From: Saksenaea vasiformis B4078 | Taxonomy: Eukaryota; Mucoromycota; Mucoromycetes; Mucorales; Saksenaeaceae | Reading direction: 5' to 3' | DNA: 64,000 bases | Assembly: GCA_000697055.1 (NCBI GenBank) | Contig: JNDT01001185.1 | Coordinates: forward strand, 1-64,000 | Part shown: positions 1-11,173 of the stretch, piece after piece | How positions within the stretch are numbered: the first letter of the stretch is position 1 | How the letters are laid out: every line of letters starts with the position of its first letter | The notes under the pieces: model-generated | What the model saw: the letters and a program-made list of their open reading frames with translations, nothing else | Told to the model about the DNA's origin: nothing | The model's database searches: none | Translations under genes and position numbers: made by a program

Positions 1-343
1 GGACTTCGCGTCACAGAAGACAGTCTTGGAACAGAGAATGCAAAACTTCCTGCAAGAGTTCCAAAGCTGCGAAGGATGCTCGCCTGAAAAGTTTCTGGAG
101 ATAAAGAAGTATTTTGATGCTATGGAGTATGCTTGGAGCAAAGAAGAAGTGTTTCCCAATACGAATTGGTCACAGCGGGTGCTTCCCAATTTTAGAAGTC
201 ACACATTCGAAATCTGCCACACAAGAAAGCCGTTTACTGGTTTTTTTTCCATAAAAAAAGGATACGTGGACACTATGCTGCTTGTGCGATTGCAGCTGCA
301 AAAGATTCCTCAATGCATGGCAAAGCGGCAATCCACAGTAGTC
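1..343 (+). other. Window edge, possible 3' part of an upstream gene or 5' leader
   Basis: One plus-strand frame stays open from the window start into the first exon of the cardiolipin synthase gene. The stretch up to about position 180 has a plausible protein composition with charged, helix-like residues. The rest, around 235-260, has long T and A runs that look non-coding. I could not assign it to a family. It may be the last exon of a gene cut by the window edge, or simply the 5' leader of the next gene. Confidence 0.25.
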
Positions 344-1548
344 ATGCGTTTTACGAGTGTCTCTTTTTGTTCGGTCGCGTCGAATTCCAGGTCTGTGCGT
401 GAATGAGGAGTACAGACTTCCAACCGTTTTTGTTTACTATAGCCTGGTCAGCCTTCCTGCGCGAGCAAGTCGACCCTTGGCGCGAATTCAGCATGCACGG
501 TCCCTGCTTTTTTCACGGAGCAGCCAATGGAGAGACCTGAGACGAACGCTTGTTTCTAGTTCAGACTCCAGCGGTAAATCGCAAACAAAGTTTCAGCAAA
601 AGGCAGAAAACGCCAAGGTTATGATCAACAAGGTAATGAAAATACGCTGTTGAATAGCTTGTAACTGTCTAAAAGATTAAGGAAACGATTCCAACACACG
701 AGAATATCTACACCATTCCGAACTTTTTGACCTTTTCTCGTTTACTCTCGGCGCCTTTTATCGGTTACCTCATCCTAAACCATAACTACGATTTTGCATT
801 AGGGGTGTTTGCATTGGCGGGATTGACAGACATGGTACATTCACGTTGTTGCACAACCGTAAAAGTTAACCTGCAGTATCGTGATGTGCGTTTGGGCCCA
901 AATAGTTAGATGGATATATTGCACGCCGCTATAATCTGAAAACAGTAGTTGGAAGTATTATAGACCCTGCAGCTGATAAGGCGTTAATGACAGTGTTGAC
1001 AGTGACATTGGCAATGGAAAATGTCTTACCAAGTAAGTAACGAAGTGGGCGGTATTCGTCCTTTTTTCCCTTTTTTCTTTTTTTTTCTGACGGTGATTAG
1101 TGTCACTGGCTGCGTTGATTCTGGGAAGAGACGCTGGCCTTGTGCTCGCAGCTTTCTATTACCGGTATATATCGCTGCCACAACCGGTAAGCATTAATTT
1201 GTTCGAACGCAACGTGATTCTACGGTATTTATATTGGATGGCTACACAAGAAAACTTTAGTAAGATACTTTGATTTTTCCATACCCTCGGCTGAGGTGAG
1301 GCCAACAATGATCAGCAAGATAAATACAGTGTTCCAGCTTGTCCTTATGGGTACCTCACTAACGTCTGTCACGATGGGGTATCCAGGACCGGAAGTCATG
1401 ACGGCAATGCAGTAAGTGATCTACCGCAAAGGCTGGCATGGATGAATGACTGTGAAATAGTTGGCTAGTGGGTAGTACGACAGTATGGTCTGGTGCAAGT
1501 TATATCTACTCCAAAGATGCAGTGCGTATTTTAACCCAGACAAAATAA
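344..1548 (+). CDS. CRD1: Cardiolipin synthase, mitochondrial (CDP-alcohol phosphatidyltransferase)
   Basis: It joins CDP-diacylglycerol to phosphatidylglycerol to make cardiolipin in the inner mitochondrial membrane. Seven exons (344-390, 443-632, 676-834, 906-1032, 1101-1186, 1251-1411, 1461-1548) join in frame to 285 residues. The N-terminus is rich in Arg and Ser without acids, as expected for a mitochondrial targeting peptide. Exons 3 and 4 together carry the CDP-alcohol transferase signature: LTDMLDGYIARR, then a stretch ending SIIDPAADK, which gives the spaced Asp residues that bind metal and CDP. Exon 6 holds the family block RYFDFSIPSAEVRPT. The start at 344 is chosen because it gives the presequence and a canonical first intron. 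The acceptor at 1250 is chosen over 1260 because the latter brings in a stop. Confidence 0.88.
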
Positions 1549-1792
1549 GGAAACTTTTCTTCTTTCATTGCCACCGTTAAACCCCGCAGGTGTGTTTCTT
1601 AATTAAAAAGACAAACCAGATAATGGTTCCCGCTCTCTTTCTCTTTTTCCCCCCTTCCCTCTCCTTTTTTTTTTCTGTCTTCGGCACAGTCTCTTATTGG
1701 TTCAAACATTCGCCGCCGCATTTGATATTCCGAGCTATTGTTTCAGTCCGTCATTCTTTCTTTTCGACGGGATCGTATGATTTTGCACTATC

Positions 1793-4700
1793 ATGACTGT
1801 AGCGGTTGCGAGTACACCTTCATCACCGACACAACAATCTAATTCTGAATTATCATCGAGACTACAAGTTGGTGAGTCCAACTTCTTTTTTTATTCTTGT
1901 ACATTTGTTGATTAAACGCGTATGGAATAGCCCTTCGAGTAAGACCTCCAAATACAGAAGCGACGCACCGTCGACGATCAAATAATGTCATTAAAACTAC
2001 GGGAAATGTCATTTCAATTCCATCGCTACAGAAATCATTTACTTTCGACCATGTGTTTGATACGGAGAGCACACAGCCTCAAGTATTTGATGCTGTAAGT
2101 GGATTGGTCGACAGTGTCTTTGACGGTAAGCAAACCCCTGAAATCGTTTTACATTTAACAAATTTCTTATGTTGATGCCATTAGGATACAATGCTACTAT
2201 TCTGGCCTATGTAAGTCATTTTGCACGAAAAAAAAATAAAATAAAAATAAAAATAAAGAAGGTTGTGATTTCTGATGCGTTGTTACACAGGGACAAACAG
2301 CGTCGGGAAAATCGTACACAATGGGAACTGAAGTGAGCTGTCAGCCCGGCCAAGAAGGTAAAAATAGCGACAATTTCAAATTTATTGCATAGTTATTGAC
2401 GAGCATGGAATAAGGTATTATCCCTCGGACCATAGCTGCAATTTTTGATCGGACAACCCAAACCACAAGACGGCGGTCCTCAACGATTTTGTCAGATACA
2501 CTTCGTATCCCTCGGCGTTGTCAATCATCTGATCTCAAACTACGACCTATTTCTATGATTGCTTTGCCACGCCGAGGATCAAATCTGAGTGTTACTGACA
2601 AGTCGACTCAATATACCCTTCAAGTTTCTTTTATCGAGATATACAATGAAGAAATCATTGACTTGCTTAATCCATCAAAGGTTCCCATATCCATACAGGA
2701 AGTCAAAGGCCGCATTCAGTTGACAGGTGTAAAGGAGATGTCTGTGGAGTGTGCAGAAGATGTACAAAGGCACGTAAGTCGTTATGATGCATTATGCAGG
2801 CCCCCCTAACACACGTTTCTTTTTTGTTTTTAGGTACCTCAAGCTTGGTATACAAAGTCGGTCAACAAGTCCCACCGATGTGAACACAAAATCATCACGG
2901 TCACATGCCGTTTTTACAATCTCTATAAAACAAGAGAAATGGGTTTCTGCCAGAAAAGATACAACTGTTGGGCGTCGCACGGGCATGCTGAACGTAAAGG
3001 AAATGATAGGTCACATGGAAAGACAGGCCAGAAACGGTCTCCCCCAAGAAGAAGGCGAATGGGTTGTGACACAGTCCAAACTCTCTTTTGTTGACCTTGC
3101 TGGGTCTGAACGCCTGAAGCGTACAGCAGCGAAAGGGGATCGCCGTAAGGAGGGCATCTACATCAATGCTGGTTTGCTTTCGTTGGGCAACGTGATTTCT
3201 TCTCTCTCCTCTGATCGTCCCGCTTACATTCCCTATCGAGATTCCAAATTAACACGCCTCTTACAAGATTCCCTTGGTGGCAACTCACAGACCTTGATGA
3301 TTGCGTGCGTCAGTCCAGCTGAAGCGGATATGTCAGAAACTATAAATACTCTTAAATATGCGTCGAGAGCGCGCAGTATCAAGAACAAAGCTGAACGGAA
3401 TGAGTATGAGGAGTGGACCACAAACGATAACCCAGAAATGCTGCGTGCCATGATCACTCGCCTAAAAGGAGAAGTAAGCTTACTCAGACATGCTTCATCA
3501 AACGGAAGTACATCCCCTTCCTCTTCGTGTACATCAAAGTCCACTGACTCGACTTGTACGACAATCAGTGAATGTGACACGCCCGACGACAATGCCATGC
3601 TGCTGGCGAATCTTAACTCTCAGATAGAAGAGCTACACAATCAAGTGACCGTGACTCGTCAACGAAACCGGGTCATTGAGGAAGAGCTCCGCCAGCTACG
3701 CGAAGCACACAGTCATATGACCGCCGAGTTAGCCACTGTGCAGGATCTTCAAAAGGAGGTGTTACAAAAGACAGAGCAACTGCATGCACTGGAGGTTGCG
3801 CAAACTGAGCTTGAAGATGAACATGACGCGCAAACGCATCAATTGAAACGCTTGGAAGACGAATTGTCAGCTGCTCTCGCGGAGCGTGACACTTATCGCT
3901 TGGAATTGGAGAAACAGCGCACAGAAATGGATACCATGAACGATACAATCCTAGAACTTTCTGAAAAAGTCACCTCATTGACAAACGCTAACCGAAACTC
4001 GAGACAAGAACTCGTGGAGACACAGAAACATATGTGGGACCATGAACAGGGTACTCAGATTACTCTCCGCCAGCGGCTAGAAGAACTGGAGAGAGTCAAG
4101 CTAGATTTGAGCGCGCTTCATTTGGTCGAGGAAAAACAAGATGCCATTATCTGTGGATTAGAAGCTAAGCAGGAAGAAATGGAACGACTCACTACCAGCC
4201 TTCGTGATCAGCTTGCCGAACGCGATCGAGAAATTGCATGCTTAGAAAATATTGTGTCCGAGAAAAATGAAGTTGCCCAGGCCACACAGAAAGAAATGGA
4301 GAACGTTCTGCGAGAAGTGTGCGGCATGGGTGTAGAACGAAAACAGCTTCAGATGGTCATTGAACTTATTGAAGGCACTTTACGCCGTCAAGATGCAAAG
4401 ACCAACAAATCGTTGGAAGTACTGGACGAACTAAACTACCTGTACGCCCATCGCGAGGAAGAATTGAAGGAGAAGAGACGTACTGTTGAATTATTAGAAG
4501 CAGAGAAGGAAGAATTGGCGAGGTCATTAAAGCACCTTACCATTCGAGCTGATCAAGGCGACGAAAGATCAAAACTGCTCGAGATTGAATTGGAGCAAGC
4601 TCGAACAGAGTTGAAAAAACAGACAGAGCATGCCAAACGGTTGGAAGCTGGCCTTGCTGAGATCGAGCAGCAAAGGACAGGTGCTCTCGAAAGTCGTGTG

Positions 4701-5975
4701 GAAGAACTAGACGAACAAGTAGAGAAGTTACAGACACAGCTTTCAACCAAAACCGAAGAGTGCACAGCAATGCAGCTAATGCTGGATCGGCATATGGATA
4801 AGATTATCGAGTTGGAGGGACTACTCCAGGAACTGCAGTATCTCAAAAATGTGTCAGCGTCAAACGATAATCCTGTAGTGGCTCAGGAAACAACAGAGTC
4901 GCCAACGGAGGAAAAATTTGAAATAACTTCTCCAGCTGAAGAGAGTAAATCGGCGGCATCTGTACATGATGCGTCGGTAGCCAACGGAGAAACAGAATGT
5001 CATCCCGATAATAAGGCAGAAGACGAAACAAACGAACCCGATAAGATCTCACAGTTAACCAAGGACAATGAGATGTTAATGAATCACATTGCAGACTTGG
5101 AAGGCCAGCTGGTCCTTCAGCGTAACAAATTGACGCTGGAAAACAAACATTTGGAGCTTGAGGTCATGAAGTTGACATCAGCTAATGATCGTCTAGAGAA
5201 GGAGATGGAACACGTGGTGTCACGAAATAATGGTGATCGGGAATCTTTTATGTCTTTGCCGACGCCCCGCGGATGTTCATCGCCCTTTGTGCTTCAGCGA
5301 GAGTTATCTTCCCCAGGTGCAGGCGAAAAGCAACCATCCGTCCGTCTGTCGGACCCACGACCTGGATCTGTTTTGCGAGGAGCACGAAATGTATCTAGCC
5401 TTCCACCACCACCCTCCGCACCTCCAACAAATCCACTCCCGCCCATTCCTGCTAGCGTACCGAATTCGCCTGGACCTACACCTGTTCGTTCCCTTTCTTC
5501 TCCAGTACTGAACTACAGAGATAGTGCATCCACTTCAACTTCACTGAGTGAACTGATAAACAACAACAATACCAATTGTAACAGCAGTAACGAGAATCTT
5601 ACGTCACGACAATATGAAAAAATTATTCGTTCATTCCAACGCAAGCTGCACAACTCGGAGAAGGATGTAAAAGCTCACCAGCAAGTCGTAGCTAAATTGG
5701 AAGCGCAACTTTCGCGATCTGAGGCAGCTGTACGGGAAGTTCGGAAACAGCTCAATACACTTACACAAGAAAAACAGCAATCCAATGGTGAAGTAGAAGA
5801 GCTAAAAGCCCAGGTTTCTCAGATACAGCAAACGATGGTCGACCAATGTGATCAACTAAAGATTGAATTGGAAAGCGAAAGGCACTTGCGAGATAAAGCA
5901 GAGAAAGGACGACGAATTCTAGAGAGTAGAATGGATGAACTGATTAAGAAGAAAAACAAATTCATGTGCTTTTGA
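1793..5975 (+). CDS. Kinesin motor protein with long coiled-coil tail (kinesin-4-like)
   Basis: ATP-driven microtubule motor. Six exons (1793-1871, 1931-2125, 2185-2210, 2291-2357, 2415-2773, 2844-5975) join in frame to 1,285 residues. The motor is N-terminal: RVRPP, the P-loop [13 protein letters not shown], switch I ending SSRSHA, switch II DLAGSE and the [16 protein letters not shown] block. A family-atypical insert of about 50 residues lies between switch I and switch II. Residues from about 420 to 800 are almost continuous heptad-like coiled coil. A Pro/Ser-rich linker follows near 5390-5520, and a last coiled coil ends with a basic tail. The exon 6 acceptor ends in AAG; the stronger TTTTAG ten bases upstream would break the frame. 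The P-loop differs from the usual GQTGSGKT by Ala and Ser. The subfamily is an inference from the tail layout; kinesin itself is certain. Confidence 0.9.
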
Positions 5976-6382
5976 TCCATCGTAGTTTAGTATTATTATT
6001 ATTTTTTGTACATTTGCATTATATCAACTCAAAATTTAAGGTACATTTTTGGACCCAAATAAATAAGCTCATTTGGCATGAAGATCGTTTAGCATCTTAA
6101 CTGTAACTGATGACTGTACGGATAACCCAATAAATGAAGGATTGGAGTGATCACTTCTTGTATGACTCTTGAACATGTGATTCTGAGCTATGCCTGCCAG
6201 GGCCTTCGTTTGTTCTCTGCAAAAGCATGAATTACTGCCCATTGAGGCAACTTAACAAATTAAGCACGTCTGTTATATCAAGGAAGCAGCGCTAAGGCAG
6301 TATTCTATGAAGGCTTTAAGATTGTCTAATTCACGATCGGTAGCTACGTATTCCGTATATATTAGATACATGAAAAATGAAT
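5976..6382. other. Convergent 3' ends of the kinesin and NUC1 genes
   Basis: A 407-bp gap between two stop codons facing each other. It is T/A rich and has AATAAA-type hexamers near 6058 and 6130 that could serve the kinesin transcript. I see no coding exon. Confidence 0.5.
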
Positions 6383-7455
6383 TTATGCAGAGATTAGGTT
6401 TTTCTTCTTTGCTTCGTGGAATTTCGAAAGCACGATCTGACACTTGGTTTCCCTGCAAAGGTCGCTCACGCCAGACTTGTCCATGCGGTCGAAGAAGGTG
6501 AGACCAGCACCACGTTCGACGGCATCCAGCGGAACCTTGAACTGCTCCAGAGGGGTCTCATCAGAGATCGGTTGATTGGGGAGGACAAAAGCACCAACAC
6601 TGTATTTGCCGTTGCGTTGCGTCATGATGACCTTATAGAAATGGGTTGGGACAGCGACATTGGGAGGATTGCCGATCACTTGATACTTGACATAGAACTT
6701 TCCATCGTTTTCCTGATGGGGAAGGTACAGAGGACCGGTAAACACATACACATCCGAGAAGGATTTAGTCAACGAACGGCAGAACGTTTCGAGATGGGCC
6801 CAATCTAACATATGGATGATGAATATAAAATAAAGATAGCAAGGCATTCCAGAACGTACAATCTCTGTTGAAACCGTCACCCACTTGAGGTGAGATGTTG
6901 GTCAGATAAAACGTCTCATTCATTGCCTCTTGATTATTCTTCACGTCTGCCGCAGGTACCATATGACCACGGTCAAAATTACTCTTGAAATAATCAGACA
7001 AACGTGCTCTAAATTGTGGAGGAATGGTATCGTCTTCCTTGAACTGGGATTTGCTTCGTTCCACACCTTCGGCACGTTGAAGCGACGCAGCTGTAAGATG
7101 CTCGGCTACCCAGTTCGGGTTTCTATCCCTGCGATTGTATGATGCAACATACGCGTTACGGTACACGACGTCACTGACAGGACCTACGCCTAGGTAAGCA
7201 TATCAAACTGATCAAATAAAGTTACGTACCAGGGAAGCCGAATGGCAAAATGGTCTTTGCTTTCTCAATCAGTTCAGGAGATCGCTGTTGAATTACGGCA
7301 GGGGGAGCAGGAGGTGGCGGCAACTGTGGTCTAGGAGGAGGTACATTCGTGGCCATTGAACGAGGTTTTTGCGAGAGCTTCTGATATGCAGCCAGGGAAA
7401 TGGCGCCCAAGGCTGCACCTCCAACCAAGTAAGTGATACGTTCCGTTGCAGCCAT
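6383..7455 (-). CDS. NUC1: Mitochondrial DNA/RNA non-specific endonuclease (NUC1 / EndoG)
   Basis: Sugar-non-specific nuclease of the beta-beta-alpha metal family, located in mitochondria and involved in mtDNA turnover and, in many fungi, cell death. Three exons (7455-7230, 7189-6860, 6804-6383) join in frame to 325 residues, close to the yeast length of 329. A hydrophobic N-terminal segment (about residues 6-22) followed by a Pro-rich linker fits an inner-membrane anchor. Exon 2 contains the catalytic motif DRGHMVPAAD, with its general-base His, and the downstream Asn-containing block NISPQVGDGFNRDYW that completes the metal site across the second intron. The C-terminus is complete. It is convergent with the kinesin. 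Confidence 0.93.
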
Positions 7456-8389
7456 GAAGCCAATTGTTCGTTTTTAACCCAAGAAGTTGACAAAGCCGAA
7501 GCGCCCAAGTCACAGTTGTCCATTATCAGCCACGCGCTTTTTGGGCACCCACCGGTACACTACAGAAAGATTAGTACATGCTGAAAGCTTTGTCGATCGA
7601 TCGTAGCTTTCTGGAGCCTGTACGCCATGTTGCAATCCGGACAGGCATCTAAAATGGTACAATGAAGTATCTCGTTCTAAGTTAGTATAAATAATGATGC
7701 AAGGAGGAGTACACGAAATGCCCCATTTATTTTGTCCATAAAAAGGCTTTTAAAGATCAATTTTAGGTACAGTTTGCTACAATGCAGTAAGACACCTAGT
7801 AAGCGGAGTGTTCGATTGTATCGGACGCTAGCATCACTGATCTACAGTAGGATGACATAGAAGTTCGTTTATTTAGTGCAAGCTTATTCAGGATATAAGG
7901 TAAGTATGGATACGGCTACTTAGCAATAAGATATGAGTACATGTTATGGCGCAAGCTATCAGAATATTAAAGAATAGCAGCGGTTCCTAATTGTCTAACG
8001 TCACATGCATGTTGGACTTCCAAAGCCGCACTAAATTGCCAATTGGGAGAGGTACACCACATCTAGCGATACGACTGCACCTACAGGCTCAAACGAATGT
8101 GAAGGGAAATTCCGAATATACCGTATCCCAATACAATTGCTAGAATTATGCGGGTTTGGAACATTACAACATAGATGATTACAGACAAATCTTTCGGAAA
8201 TGGAATAATGGTTTTGGAATAAACGTTTGCGTCAACTAGATGTCCTTTTGCGCTCAAGCTGAATAACTTCTGCACTGGAAAGCGATGCGTCTTTGCGGGG
8301 AGAGGTGGTTTATTTTGCGTTAATCCAAGGAATAGTTCGCACTTGCACAATCTGTACTTAAATTAACGCACTAATCCCCTTTTTTTTTT
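7456..8389. other. Intergenic region upstream of NUC1
   Basis: About 930 bp between the NUC1 start and a dispersed repeat. The first 150 bp should hold the NUC1 promoter. The rest is AT-rich with stops in all frames beyond short runs. A short minus-strand ORF at 8081-8350 has no supporting domain. I see no gene. Confidence 0.5.
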
Positions 8390-8935
8390 TCTTTGGCTCT
8401 GTTTATCTTTAACATCCCCGGTAAGGATGTCAATTTGTATACATACACAATTATTCATATATCGTTTAGCCTGCATGCCCTCTGTGCCGAACCGTCCTGG
8501 CTGTGGTGTAGCCCATTGTTCACCGCCAGGCAAGCAAGTATTATCGCACGCTGCGTTATCCAACTCCCACAACAGAACTTGGCCGGATGTTTGCATCGGT
8601 TCGAGACCTCTGCACAGCATACTTCTTACCACTGGCCCTTGTCGCCAGGATCTCCCCATGCTGGGCCTACCGGACTTAGGTGCGGGCTTGGCCCAGGCTT
8701 TTTGCCCTAATTACCCCTAGTCCGTAAGTAAAAAGACATGAAAGAATCTTTCATTTACTAACCATGAATGATTTTTTATGTTGCCTCAATAAATTATGCG
8801 TCCACCGAGGGCCAAGTTCATGTAAGTGTAGACTTATTTTGTGGTCAATTTATATACTGATAACCGCGTATTCAATTCTTCCTTTAGCTCAAACTTGGTA
8901 CTTCATGGACGCATAGTTTAGAGTACCATAAAACG
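8390..8935 (+). repeat. Dispersed repeat, copy 1 (longer form, with 10-bp inverted repeat)
   Basis: Two blocks of this region recur at 34310-34640 in the same order and orientation. Block 1 (about 8395-8515) shares GGCTCTGTT, AACATCCCCG, ATGTCAA, CTGCATG and CCGAACCGTC. Block 2 (about 8798-8915) shares TGCGTCCAC, AGTTCATGTAAGT, ATTCTTC, TTTAGC and CAAACTTG. About 280 bp separate the blocks here but only about 40 bp in copy 2. The perfect inverted pair TATGCGTCCA (8795-8804) and TGGACGCATA (8906-8915) brackets block 2. Block 2 holds a splice-donor-like GTAAGT and a CTTTAG acceptor-like site. A GC-rich stretch at 8650-8705 (GGGCCTACC, GGGCTTGGCCC) may form hairpins. No coding capacity is visible. 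It could be a non-autonomous mobile element or a non-coding RNA gene family. Confidence 0.7.
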
Positions 8936-9101
8936 TTGTTCAATACACAGTAACTGCGGCTGCTGAATCAAGCTATGAACTGGCAACTTTTAGGAGGAAA
9001 CTGTTGACGCAATTCACTCTCAGACAAAGCAAAATTTATGTCCAGCCAACACAAGCGTCATTTTCGTCTGCGCAAACTCTCGTGCAAAAACAGTAGATCT
9101 A

Positions 9102-10876
9102 ATGTCTTCTCTTGCAGACGAACTCGCGGCCGATCTCGATTTCGATTCTGGTGATGAAAACAGATCTAATTATGACGAAGAGGAAGAAGAACGTGAAGAC
9201 ACCATTATGGGCAGCGAAGAGCCCGAAACTGGTGACAATGAAGATCGATCTGAACAGACGACATTAGTCAATGAACATGATATCAAGAAAATTGCGAAAC
9301 TCTTGTATAGCAAAAGCACACAAACCATCCTTCAGGTATCTACATATCCAGGTCCTATCATTCCGTACTTATTCCTTGGTTGTGTAGCAAATCAGTTACT
9401 TCCAGTCAAAGGATGGCGAAACCACTGAACCTGCTGAGCAAAGTGACGAATATAAGCTTATCATTCAAGCCAACAGCATCACTGCAGATATTGACAACGA
9501 GATTCAGACTGTGCACAAGGTAGTCTTGAAATTTGCTATTGTTTAAGGATTCTTACTCTGTCTTAGTTCATTCGCGATCACTATGCTCCCAAGTTTCCGG
9601 AGCTCGAATCACTTGTACTAAACCCTCTCGATTATGCTCGTACAGTGAAAGCGATTGGAATGGAAAAAAACATCACAAACGTGGATCTACGTCCTATCTT
9701 GCCTTCGGCTACGATTATGGTGATTTCCGTGACAGGCACCACGACCGAAGGACGGGAACTGACACCAGCAGAATGGAAAATAACTGAGGAAGCTTGTGAC
9801 ATGGCATTAGAGCTTGACGCAGCGAGGAAAAAGGTTAGGATTAAGTAAGTGTCATGTACAGTGCTAAGAAGATAACATCTTTGCTTTCTTCTTCAGATCA
9901 TGAGTTACGTTGAATCACGTATGACGATCATAGCACCAAACCTTTCGCATGTGGTGGGCAGCTCAACTGCTGCCAAATTATTAACTGCTGCTGGTGGCTT
10001 AATGGCGTTTTGTAAAATTCCTGCCTGTAATGTGCAGGTTTTGGGACACAATCGAAAAACACACACTGGATTCTCAAGTGCCCATATGGAAAGACATACC
10101 GGATATATCTATCATTCCGAATTGGTTCGTTCTGTGCCTGCAGATCTTCGAAAGAGGCTGGCAAAGAAATTAGCAAACAAATGTGTGCTGGCTGCTCGCT
10201 GCGATGCTTCCAAGATGTTCCCAAATGGTAAACTAGTAAACAAAAAGAGGATGCGTGAGACTGATTATAGGAGCTAGGCGAGAAAGGTAAAAGCATGCGA
10301 GAAACGATTGATCAAGAAATCGATAAATGGCAGGAACCCCCTCCAACAAAGGTGATCAAGGCATTACCAGTGCCAGATGAAGGACCAAAGAAACGAAGAG
10401 GTGGTCGAAGGTAAAAAGAAGAGTTTATACAATGCAAGGAAAAAAGTACTGACGTTTCTGTTTGTAGAGTGAGAAAGATGAAGGAAGCTTATGCTATGAC
10501 GGAGCTTCGTGCTGCACGTAACACGATGGCGTTTGGAGAACCAGAGGAGGAAGTGGTCTTTGGTGATGAAACAGAAGGCCTAGGAATGGCTGTTAAGCAG
10601 ACTGGAAAAATCAGAGCTTCCACTGCGGACGTGAGAAACAAGGGTAACGTTCATTTTTGTACCATTATGTGTTCAATACTAAATTGTCTTTTAGTGAAAG
10701 CACCCAAGCAGAAATCATACAACACATCAGGCACTGCCTCTGGTTTGGCATCATCACTATCATTTACCCCAGTTCAAGGTATCGAACTTATCGATCCTAC
10801 GGCTGCAGCAGCGCGTGTGAAACAGGCGAACGAAAAATACTTTGGTGATGGAGCATTTTCCATAGTTAGGAAATAG
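9102..10876 (+). CDS. PRP31: U4/U6 snRNP pre-mRNA splicing factor PRP31
   Basis: Bridges U4/U6 and U5 in the tri-snRNP and is needed for spliceosome activation in the nucleus. Seven exons (9102-9335, 9406-9519, 9567-9833, 9897-10227, 10278-10410, 10468-10643, 10695-10876) join in frame to 478 residues; the human protein has 499. The N-terminus is acidic. The Nop domain follows, with [19 protein letters not shown] and the block [19 protein letters not shown] that contacts the snRNA-15.5K particle. A basic [18 protein letters not shown] segment and the C-terminal tail follow. Exon 4 must use the acceptor at 10277; the nearer one at 10270 shifts the frame. Confidence 0.93.
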
Positions 10877-11173
10877 ATGCTATCTTAACTACGTGAAATG
10901 ATTGAACCTCGAATAAACATTTGCGTCACCTCAGTATCCTTTGCCTTGACATCGAACCGATCTTGCGCTGAAAAGCATAGAATTTTTACGTCCATGGGCG
11001 GACCAATTTTGATGAGAGTAAATTATCCGTTTGTTGCCAAATCATCCGCTAATAACCACATACTCAGTTCCTTCCTTAGCGTAAGATTGAACCCTCGTGG
11101 ATGCAAAGTTTGCATAAAAACGCGTTGAATAAACAGTGTGTTTTAATGTCATTAGAAAATTTATTGCTATCGT

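Noticed and set aside
3233..4846. Several minus-strand ORFs of 77-121 codons
   Set aside because: They lie antisense inside the kinesin coiled-coil exon and have no domains.
8580..8600. tRNA gene suggested by a B-box-like word
   Set aside because: No A-box at the right distance and no cloverleaf could be drawn.
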